Part shown: positions 40,001 to 52,000 of the stretch, one piece after another
How the letters are laid out: each line of letters opens with the position of its first letter
How positions within the stretch are numbered: the stretch's first letter is position 1
DNA from: Anseranas semipalmata
Taxonomy: Eukaryota; Chordata; Aves; Anseriformes; Anseranatidae
Assembly (NCBI GenBank): GCA_013399115.1
Contig: VXAA01007254.1
Coordinates: 332,936 to 396,935 of the forward strand
Direction of reading: 5' to 3'
Length of the DNA stretch: 64,000 bases
Made by a program: the position numbers and the translations under genes
Notes under the pieces: generated by a model
What the model saw: the letters and a program-made list of their open reading frames with translations, nothing else
Databases searched by the model: none
Told to the model about the DNA's origin: nothing

Positions 40001-43000
40001 TTTGTGCAATAACAAGGAAAAGTTTGTATCTCCTTATCACTTTGCACATAATGCAAATAATAGGATTCCTTCGTTTTTTTGTTTGTTTGTTTTTCAATCA
40101 GAAAGTGTACACAGGAACCACATAATGACATCAGAAAATCAGTAGCCATTTTTAGCTGTTAACAGTGAGTACTTATGACCATTATAGTTAAAACTTAAAA
40201 TGTGCTCCAGATAATTATATAAGCGATTCCAGTGAAAATGTGATCAGTCTTCTTTCCCTAAATACACTAGAAGTTTATTCTAGTTTATTCTTTCCATAAA
40301 TAAACAAGAAGCAATATTTTTCAGGGGAAAAAAGAACACTGCTGCCTACATACATTGGTTTGTGTTTAAAATAAAGAGCAACAGAACAGAGATTTCAGTG
40401 GTAAAATACAGCTAGGAATTTTAAATATATATATAATATGATTCCTTTCTTGCTTTAGTTATCATGACTGTGATAGAAAATAAAAAACACTGCAACATTT
40501 AGTTTTTCCTTTGTCTTGGTTACACACTGGTATATTCTGAAAGATCAGAGCTGCTGTGAGATGATTACTAGTTGCATGAATTTTAAGGTATTTAACTACC
40601 TTTATTCAATTTTATGAAACTAGTGTCCTGTGTACTTTGAATCACTACAAGGGAATTGTAGAAGTTCAATTGTGTGCCCTTCATTAAGTAAAAGGTCAGT
40701 ATTCAAGCTTTAAAAAAGAGCTATATGGCTTGGTAAGAGCCTGGTCAAAAAGTCAGTAGAGGAAAGGGAACTAGCTTGACATAATATGTTTTCAGTGTGA
40801 ATTCTTAATAGTTATTTTAACCCCTTAGTTATAGCCAACAGGCGGGTTAATACTGATTTTTCTGGGCTCTAAATTGCTAATTCCAGTTAAGTATTACAAA
40901 ATATTCAGACATGCCAGGTCAAGAGAGTCAGACATTTACACACCTAAGAGCAAAACAAGCAAGCAATAATACTCCTCTCTAAAAACCTATTTGAAAGTCG
41001 GGATTGTATTATTTTTCCTGTAAATGCAAATTTGTTACACTAATGTTTTCTTGGCAGGTCATATGCTGCATCATGTGAAGATTGGGTTAAAGGTAAAACA
41101 GTGTGTCCATCAAATCCCCTCCATTGCAATGGAAGCAACAATTCAGCCAATTACCCGCACAGTGCTCCGAGTTCGGTTGAACATCACTCCTGACTTCACG
41201 TGGAACGATCAGGTAAAAAAAAAAAAAAAAGAAAAGAAAAAAAGGTGGAGGAAGGCCTAGAAGCATTCATTTAGCTTCAATCACAGGGAAACCATAGCTG
41301 TTTGGATAAGAAATAAATATTTTTTTTTTAGCTAAAAAGCAAATTTGATAGCAGGAATGGAATGACCTTCAAGACTTTTGTGGAAGTAGGCAGCCAAAGA
41401 TAATCTTTTTATTTCTATTAACTGTAACAGGGTTGCAGTGTTTATAACATGTTGAATCAAGTGCTTATACTGAATATTAGTAGTGTCACACATAGAGTTG
41501 AGTTATATGCCCAAAAAGGGAGACACAGATGGCTTTCTGAACTATGAATGAATGTCAAACTCAGAAAATAAAGCCTTGAAATACAGTTCATATATGCCAA
41601 CTTACGCTGCTCTTCATGGCTTTACAAATGTATATTCACAGCAGTGCCTTTTCTGTATTGGGACTTGCCTGAAGAGAAAGGCTGAGATATGTTTGGAATT
41701 ATGTTCATCTATATTCTATGATGAAATTTAAAGAAATGGGGTTGTATTAATTGGACACATATATACCCCCACCCTTTCATTCAGAATTTGTTAATCAGAA
41801 ATAGATTTAAGAGAAATCTAAATGAAATACAAACGTCCACATGGGGGCATTGTATTGTTGCTGGTACTTCTGAAACATTCTACAGAAAGAAGGCAAAGAT
41901 ACCTCAGTGGACAAGCATATTTATCTTTTTCTACTCTTAGAAGATAAGAGAAATTATCATTCTGAAAGGTGGCTACTATGTATCTTTTATTAAAAAATAA
42001 GTTAAAAATCCCCTCACAAATTTAATTTAATCACAAGTGAATTAGAGTTTTATTCCATAAACATTTAGATGATATTGGAATTTATTTTTCCCTACCTAAA
42101 GGCTTTTTCTTTTGTTTTGGAAGCTTCACCAGGTTAGCTTGTGAATGGGAGGTTAATGCTTAAAATATGTGAAATCAGATTTTTCTTTTACTACTTGGAT
42201 TTATCACAAAAATATTTTAATGGGCTCCTAACATAAATTATAATAAGAAGTATTTTTTGTTAGGATTGAAACAAGTTTTTATCATTCAGTCTTTCATCCA
42301 TGTTACCTGAATGTTACCAAAGACAAAAAAAAAAAATGTTCTTCATATTAAACTATCTTCATAGTAATACAAAGTAATTTCTCAATCAATTTTTATTTTT
42401 TTATACAAAATTTAGATTCTTCCATATTATTACAAATCAAAAAGGGGCTTGCACAGAATTCTACTCTTATATTTCAGCTCTGAACTTCTAAAGTTATAGC
42501 AGAAAACAGATTTTTGCCCAAGTTTTGCTACAACCCCTTGACATAGTATTCCTAATGGTTGCTTTGGAAATATTATGAATGTTTTGTCAATTCAACATAT
42601 GAAGGTCTTCTAGTATTTGTATATTGGTACTCATCAAAAATTGGAAACTTCCTCAATATTTTTTCTTTTTTTTTTTTCTTTTTTGTCAGGTAGCTGTTTC
42701 TTATTTTTTTTCTTGTGATTTTCTTGTTTCTTTAGTAAATGAAACTTCTGTCTATTTAGACAAAAAAAAAGATATTAAAATTTAATAGTCACTAAAAATG
42801 AATAACTACCTTTTCAATTCAACCACTGAAAGTCCAAAATTGCTTCTGCATCATTACACAGTTTTCTGGCAAGCTGTTCAGAAGACTACTTTCAGAAACT
42901 TACAGGTATAGCTGTAATTGGTACAAAAACTAGCTGTCAAAAAAAAAAAAAAAATCAAAGAATGGGAATACTCAAGTAAAATCAGAATATTAAAAATGTA

Positions 43001-46000
43001 AATACCATGCTTAACTGAAATACCTCACTTGGCTAACATTTCATGTTTTTAAAACTGTTCCTTTACCTGGATACTTAATTCTAGAACAATCTCATAAATT
43101 TTGCGATTACCTTTACAAGGAAAAGGCAAGAAGGTATGTTTTGGTAAATGTTGAGACAGATCCCAGGGGAAAATTCTTACTGTACTGTTACTGTCAGAGC
43201 CAAGGGACTCTAAACATACCCAGACAGGGCAAATAAACCTTACTGCAGCCAGAAAGAGTCCAGCAGAAATACAGAATAATGCAACTAGTATTAATTAGCC
43301 AAGTCATATATCAGACATGCAGTTTTAGGGCAGTGGTTGCCCAAGATACAGGTACATGTCAGTTCTTAAGAGCTCCCCAGAGTTCTTGAGAATCATTACT
43401 GGAGAGCCTATTGCCTTGTGGGCAAATTGTCCCACATTGCCCTTATTTCCCCATGCAGTTTTGTCACAGGACTCTCCAAAGATGCTGTTACCATTGCTAA
43501 CAAAATTTTGAGCTTTTAACTGCATAGCCTGCCTTACATCTTCCAACTTTTTTTCACCTTCACACTGTTTTCATACCTTCTTGCAATCCTCATCAGAAAT
43601 ATCAGAAATACACGCTCATGTAATATGATAAATTCCATACTACTTTACTATGCAGTTTGCTCCTTTTCCTAGATAGATATTTAAGTAAAATACACATTGG
43701 CACATGACTCATTTATTCTGGCAAAGAAACAAAAATTCTTGACTGAGCATTCCAAATAGCTACCATTTGTGGCTGGTATTGCAAAATAACTCATTAAGAC
43801 TACAGGTACACAACAAAGCAAACTAAAATCTAGGATGAAATAAAGTATTACTGTATGGCATGGGATTCATAAAGAGCCAGCTCTATTTATGTTCTTGTCA
43901 CTTAACCTATAGCAGTGAGTAGATCAAACTATAATGTTCTGAATCTGATAACTGTTTCTTTCTAGAAGAGAGGGGAAAGAGAGAGGAGGAGAGAGGAGTG
44001 TCAGAATGAAGTCCATTACTAAGAGAATGTTGTTGATTGACAGCAAAAGACAATTTTTCTGTGCACAGACTCCAAAGACCGAAGTACAAAGAGAAAAAAG
44101 GAGAAGGTGTCCTTTTTTACGACCCTGAAGGAAACCTCTGGCAGTTCAGTCTATTTATAGACAGCTGAGGCACTAACTAGTTTCAGTTGCATTTATATCG
44201 TGTCCATTTATATTATATGCACATTAAGCAAACTCTTACTGCAATATGATCTTTAAGAAGACAAATTAATTAAAAGTGTTATATAGTTCTTATGTCTGAT
44301 TTCTATATTCCTTTGTAAGCCTAGATCATTTAGAAATACACCTGATACACCTGTGAAATCTTGGGAACACCATTGCAACTACAATAAAGCTATCTTTTTG
44401 TATTCTTAAAGGTACATGGCACTGTTGGAGAGCCCTGGTGGATTTGGGTAGAAGACCCTACTAATGATCACATTTATCATTCAGAGTACTTCATCATTCA
44501 GAAAAAACAGGTAGTGTATTTTGTTCAGAATCTCATAGCAAGACAAAAGTAAAGTCAGTGAGATGGAAAATTGTAAGGTCAAACAGGATTTTGAGCTAAT
44601 CAGATTTGAAAAGCAGCAGCACAGTTTTCAGTTTCAGATGTTTGTTTTAAGCCTGGACTTTCACAAAGATGTTTTCTAATCTCAGATGTCCCTTTCTCTC
44701 TTCCTCCTTTGGTGGGACAGTTTTTTCCAGATGAAAAAAGAAAGACTGTAATGGTTTTGTCTGTTAAAGAAAAAGATGAAGAGTCTTATTTGTAAGTCAG
44801 TGGAAGCAAAAGCCACTGCCAGTGGTGAAATATTTTATTGATATGAATATCTTGCATTTGGAGTTGCACACATACTTTATTGCTTTGTGTTAGTAATGCT
44901 TATGAAAGTGAGGCAAACTGTATGATTTTTCAAGTTACTGGTTTGTCTGTCCAGTAATTATTCTCTACACGATGTTTGCATTAGGTCATTATTAAAGAAC
45001 CTCAACTACTGGTGTTCACAATCCCAATTTTTGAACCTTTGCCTTCTCAATATTACATTCGAGCTGTGTCTGATAGATGGTTAGGAGCAGAGGCTGTGTG
45101 TATCATAAATTTTCAACATTTGATTCTTCCAGAGAGACATCCACCCCACACAGGTAATTTCAAATTTGATCGTTTTGTTTCAATTCATCTTGTTTGTATT
45201 GATTTTCCTTATGATAATGCAACAAATCTCTAACTCATTCTTTATAATAGAAAAGTATATGGTATTTCATTTTCTCATATATTTGTATTATTGATACCAT
45301 TTCTTCACTAACTTTAAAGCTCTCTAAAATTTTAAAATCCTGTATAAAAAGCAGCTTATTTCATCTCAACATGATACCAGCTTTTTTTGTTACTCCAGGT
45401 TCACTATAAACCATAGGAAAATTGAAAATGTCTTATAAAACTAGGTAAATCTGTGTTACAATCTTAGTACTTGAAAGCATTGCATTTCTTCTGGACTGGT
45501 TCAAAATTATCTTAGAGTGGATGATTGCATTATAAGTGGTATTCAGCAAAGAAAAAAGTTAAAATTTTGAAGATACACAACGTTTTACTATTTTTACTAA
45601 AATGAATGCATCATAGCAAGCACTGTTACAGTACTGAACATCTAATTTCAACTCATTGCTGATCAAGTCATGCCCTTCCCCTCCTCCTCCTTTTTACACT
45701 TGGCACAGAAGCATATGTTTGTGTTTTGCTTCTTTTTTTCTGGATACATAAATTGCTTTATACATTCATTGTGCCTGATGTCATTGTAAAACCTTTCCAC
45801 TGTAATTACATTTGGCTCATCTAGCAGTCTGTGAAGTAAGTGCCTTCAGAAATACTCAGTTCTCATACGATGTTGTCCTTTGGCATGCATAAATTCACAT
45901 GTGTTTGTAAAGTGTTTAGCTATTGTTATACTGTACCTACGCTGTCTGGAAAAGCATGTGTAACCTTTTTATCTAATTGACTGATCACTGACTACTATTC

Positions 46001-49000
46001 AGAAGAAACAGAAAGATATTTACACATCACCAGTTATGGAGCCTGTAGGATTTATGGTAATTGATTTCAATTCCCATCTGGTTCCCACTCAACAATGAAG
46101 TACGTAGAGGCCCTGCTAGGCAGAAAACCTTCTTTCTCCTCAACAGAACCCAAGAAATCAGTTTTAGTGGGAATGATAAAACAGCCATAAGGTATAAGGG
46201 AAAAGCATGTGAAGAATATTAGGCATCATTGCCTAAGTAGATTTTATGACTACCATATTATACCTTAATGTGAAGCACCCTGAAAAGACAATGAGACCTC
46301 CAGCCCCCTCAAAAAAAAAAAAAAANNNNNNNNNNNNNNNNNNNNNNNNNNNNNNNNAGACCAACTTCAAAGCAAGCATCTGCATAGCAGAATCACTGCA
46401 GTCTCCTTAATTTGGTAGGATTCCAAATCCAATCTGGTTATATATATCATCTCCCAGATTCCACAATCTCTAATTGTTTGGATAGCAGATGCCCTCAAGA
46501 TATACTGAGAATTATAAATTGAAGGGCTGTTTGTTTATTTATTGAGATTATATCTTTAATTACATGTTTAAAGGATTGGATTCAAAATTTAGTTGTATTC
46601 CTCTGATTTGTATTACTCTATCATTTTAGAAACTCCAAAGAATCTTGACTCTTCCTTCTTAACTAGACAGATTTTTTTCTTGACTCTGAAATATACAGAC
46701 TGCTGTAGTCCAGCTCTACATTCTGTTATCATAAGAAGCTGGACATATACATGTAATCTAATACAGTGAGTTTAGAACTTACTACAACTGGAAGAAAGGA
46801 AGCAGTTTTAAGAAAAAGATTAATTTATGCAAGTGGCTGGTTTCACAGCTGTCAGAATACTAACTACAGTACTTGAAGAAATACTTAGAGCTATAAAATC
46901 AATTTTTCATTATTCCTCATTGAAATTAACAATGTCCCAATGGGGGTTCTATGTCATATGAGATATTAGGTAAAGCCATCTCCAGTGTAAGTTTTACACT
47001 AAAGTATTGGTTAATATCTTCAGCTTCATAATAAACTATGTTATGTGACGGCATCTGTTGTCATGCATTCATGATTATTTTGTGTTTGTAGAGCTTCTAG
47101 ATCTTCAGCCTTTGCCTGTCACAGCCTTGGGCCATCGAGAATATGAAGTCCTCTACAAGTTCACACACTTCAACCCTATCCAGACCCAGATATTTCATAC
47201 ACTTTATCACACAGACTGTAATGTTCTTCTTGGAGCACCTACAGGTTCTGGAAAGACTGTTGCAGCTGAATTAGCCATCTTTAGAGTTTTTAACAAGTAT
47301 CCCACATCAAAGGTTTGTAAAGGTTTAAACGAAGAATAACCTTTGAAATTAACAGAAATCATGTATGTAAATCACTTATTCATCATTTAGTGTAGGTATG
47401 TTTTCAGCAGTCCAAAAGCCTAGGAAGACTATGGCAAATTGAATTTTGCTTTCTCCAGTTTATATCTGTCTGGATACAAAATGCTTATGCTTTTATTTCG
47501 ACTTTATATATTAATCAGCGTGCAACTAGAGTTAAATCTGAAACGTGCCATAGAGACATACTGGTTTCCCTTTTCTATATTTACTTGCATTTCCTAAGTT
47601 CTTTTTGCATTGCATTTAATCTTCTACTAGTGATAGTACTGTTTTACAGCTATTAGTTCACCTCCATGTCAATACAACTAGCCCTGTCTCTCCCTTATTT
47701 AAACAAATAAATTGCAATTAATTGCACAAGCCAATTTTCTGTTCCACCTTGTCCCTGTGTTTTATTTCTTAAAACAACTTGTCTAAAAGCTGAGCGTTTC
47801 AACTTCTGGGATTTTGTTTTCAAAGTGAATATATGGCTGTGTCTTGACTTAGACATCTTGTCTTAGATACGCATATTTTAGCTTTAAAGTCTTTGGAAAA
47901 GATATTTATATCTGGCTGTGAGATTTAATGAAATAATAACCTTTGAAATTAGCAGAAATCATGTACATAAATCACTTATTCATCTTTGAAATTTCAGTAT
48001 CTTTATGTAGTTTGTTAGTCCAGGCTGTGGTAAACAAGACTGTGATACATTTTCAGTTTATATATTAGGCTTACAAAATAGCCAGTTGTTAAAGGAATAC
48101 ATTTCTTTTAGGTTTTAACAAAGCTGAAAGCCTGGCTATACATTCTAAAGAATGTATGTGAATTCTTCATGTAGCAGTTTCTTCACGTTCAAACATACCT
48201 TTAAGGTTCAGAATATTTAACCATAAATCTGTAAATAAATGTTGTATTCTCTCATGTCCTACAAGCTTCTTTGAGGAAAATATTATGACATTTTATTCAG
48301 AATAATCAGCTTTTTAATTTAATTTGTAATGTTTAAATAATTAAATGACGTATCTAGAAATTGGGTAAAATATTACTTGCTGGAAATTCTGATTATTTTC
48401 TGTTCTAGAATGTTGGTTTCCAGATTTTTTAGTCATGGCAAATATGGCTCACCTTAAGTGGGTGTTGATATTAAATAGTGTAATAAATATATTTCCATTT
48501 CAAGAAATTATTCTTTGTTTCTTAATTTATTTGCTTGCTAATGACTCAGGAAACAAAACAATATTTTCAGGTGTTGTCTGTTTTAAATATAATCCTGTTG
48601 TATGTCTTTTGAGGAACTCATGCCTTTATCATTTTACAGATGAGCAAAAAGTTAAATCTCACAAGTATAAAATATTTTTCATATTGGTACGGTTGAATAA
48701 AAATATCTTGTTTAATTTCTGATTTTGTGACTTTTTTTTGCAGGCAGTGTATATTGCGCCCTTAAAAGCACTCGTTCGTGAGAGAATTGAGGACTGGAAA
48801 GTTAGGATTGAAGAAAAACTTGGTAAAAAGTATGTTTCTCCTTATCTAATCAGAGAAATGGGAAGCAAAAGAACAGCCTATCAAGTATGAATAAAATCTA
48901 CAGAATACTTATGAGTATTTTGAAATAGATTTTGTTTGTATATTATCCTTCAAATTTATAATAGTTAAAAATAAAAAAAATGCTATCAGTAGTCATTGAA

Positions 49001-52000
49001 GTGATAGCAAAATCAAAAGTGAAAAGTATCAAATACACTTTGATATCCATCTATTTTCATTCTGATTACTTGCCAATATAACAAATATGAAGCTCAGATT
49101 CCTGTGTGCAATGTCCTTGGAAATTGAAACTGCAATTCAAAATAAGCATTCATTAGAAGTCTCAGCTATGAAAGATCTCATAGATGTTCCATGAACTATA
49201 TACCAGTATTCGTATATTCTCTCTTCTATATAAAATATAGAATATAATTTTATTCTTGGCCTCATGAATTTCTTGCTGATCTTCTCAGGTGTTGGAGTTC
49301 GGGCATTACTTTATGACATATGAGGTGTATCAGTCATGTTGATGCTTTCCAAAGTTATACTTCCGTCAGTTAAAAATTATATCCATAGCATGCACTTACC
49401 TTTCACTCACCTACATACAGCTGTTTTTGTAAGTTAAAGCTCAGAGCGCACCACAGCTTTCAATAAAAGGAGGTACTACTCTGTGTACACAAAATTACCA
49501 GTGAGATTCCCGCTATTATCAGAGCAGTGACTTGTTAACTGGTAATATTTTTTTCCTTTTTTCCTTTTTCCTTTTTTTTTTTGTTATTTTAATGATGTGT
49601 GAAGATAATTTATTTACCTCATCATTTTAAAATATTATCAGGTAATATTTCCTTTTTGAGATTGACTCCAATATTTGTGACTTAGATGTTGAATAGAAGA
49701 TACACATTACTTTGAGCAATTTTTATTAGGTGTAGAATGCATCATAGAAATGTCGAAAATCCATTATATTCTGTCTAAAATGATGGATCATCTCAAATAA
49801 TGTTTGTAGAAATTGAAAGGATAATAAGGTAAACAGTTGGAAAAACTCTGCTAATCTTCCCCAGAAATGACTCCAGGATAATTTCTGCTCTACTCCTAAT
49901 GGAACTTTACCAACAAATGCAGATATGGTATAATCCAGCTTCGTTATTCAAACTAGAGATCTATACACAACAGCAGGCAGCAACTTAGTTGTCTTAGAAA
50001 GCTTTCATGCCGGCTATAACAGGATGTTATCATTCACGTTATATCATACTAATATTCCTATATCATCTTCATTTTGAAAAAGGAACCATAGATGGTCTGG
50101 GACCATTCACCCTCTTCCTTTTATGTAGTATTGCAAAGGAATGGTATTTGGTATTTATGTGGTATTTGCTAGAAAAACAGAGACAGGTTTGTTAACTTAG
50201 AACAGCTTTGAAAATCCTGTTAGAAGTATTTGACCAGAAAGAAACTAACTTTGTTTGATTTTGCTTCTTCTCTTCTCTCTTTTAAGAGTTCATGTTTAAG
50301 AGTTAATGTTTGAACGTTAAGATGTTCTAAAGCTTCATAAAGCCAGTTTTATGTAGTCTGATAAAACACATTTCCTGATTACAGGGTTGTAGAGTTGACA
50401 GGAGATGTGACTCCTGATATGAGAGCTATTGCCCAAGCTGACCTGATTGTTACTACCCCAGAGAAGTGGGATGGTGTCAGCAGAAGCTGGCAGAACAGAA
50501 GCTATGTTCAGAAAGTTTCCATTCTTATCATAGATGAAATCCATCTGCTAGGTGAGCATGGTTTTCGTTGTTGTTGGTTTCAGTCAAAGTTGTTGCTAAA
50601 TTTGAAGAACTGTGCTTGTACTTATGACATGAAAATACTTTTTGACATCTGAACCTTTTCTTTTTCTCTGTTTTTTCAATGGACTTTACATTTACTAGGG
50701 GATGAGAGAGGCCCAGTGCTGGAAGTCATTGTGTCTCGAACAAACTTCATCTCATCTCACACAGAGAAGCCTGTAAGAGTAGTTGGCTTATCCACTGCAT
50801 TAGCAAATGCCAGAGATCTTGCTGACTGGCTAAATATTAATCAGGTATGAAAAATGTTTTGGAAGATGGATATGTATTTGTGCTGCAAAAAAGAAAAATT
50901 GCAATTTATAAGGTAATTCAAGATTAAACTTGAAAAAAATGTTTTCTTGTAGATGGGTCTGTTCAACTTCCGACCATCAGTACGTCCAGTTCCTCTGGAG
51001 GTACACATTCAGGGCTTCCCTGGCCAGCATTACTGTCCTCGTATGGCTAGCATGAACAAACCCGCATTCCAGGGTAAGCAAGCTCCCAGACCTTTTTCTT
51101 CTTTATGTAAAAGAAATAAAGTCTCTGAGCACTTTGCACAGTACATTTGCAGCACATTTACAACATGTGTTACTGTATGTACTCTTGGCATGTACAGGGA
51201 GAATCTGCTTCTGCTAATGACCCAAAGCTATTTGTCTGAAACATAAAGTGTGCTGCAAATGCAAAATATACCAGTGGAATGTAGTGTATTTAGAACAGAA
51301 GAATAAAATTAGTGCTAATGAAGGGGAAATAAAATGTGTTTTCTCTTAGTGTTTGACACCATAAAGAAACATTTGTGTAAAAATATTTGAAATTTAGAAA
51401 GTAATAAAACCATTCATATTATTAATCTGCTGAGGTATTTTCATATGGACCGCTGTATGTAAGCATTAAAAAATTGTGAACAGAAGTTGCAAGTCAGGCT
51501 AACCTCACATAATTCTAATTTCAAAGCAATAACCATAAAATTCAAAATTTGTAGTGCATCCAGATATGCTTCTGTTTTCAATTTTTTATTCTCAACAAAA
51601 CTGACATGCAGGATAGATTTAAGAAAAACTCTCATATTTTATTGGAACGTGTTTTGTTTGGGTTACATAAGGAATATTTATTATATCAATTAAAAATAAC
51701 CTCCAATATAAATTTTGTAATGTGAACTGCTGTTGATTGTGAGGTGACATTTGTGAGGTGACTTTTTAGCTGCTTTAATTATCCTTATGACAGAAGCAAA
51801 GTATTGATTGTGGACTAGAGACCAATCTTGACAGCTCAGATTATTTACACCTCCACAAGAGCATTGTACAAAAACACTAATGAACAATAAATCTGTCTTG
51901 GGCTGTTATGCCACACCTGTTCCAGAAGCAACAGAAATTCATTAGATGCTGGGCTTTTAAAATATATAGATGTATTGGCATATATTGTTGTAAGGTATAA

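Larger units (their letters stand above)
47313..48743 (+). other. ASCC3: ASCC3 intron K-L
   Basis: A 1.4-kb AT-rich intron. It holds two related segments at 47335-47384 and 47935-47984. The acceptor is ACTTTTTTTTGCAG. No gene is seen; the 95-codon open frame at 48435-48722 is AT-rich and ends before the next exon. Confidence 0.88.
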
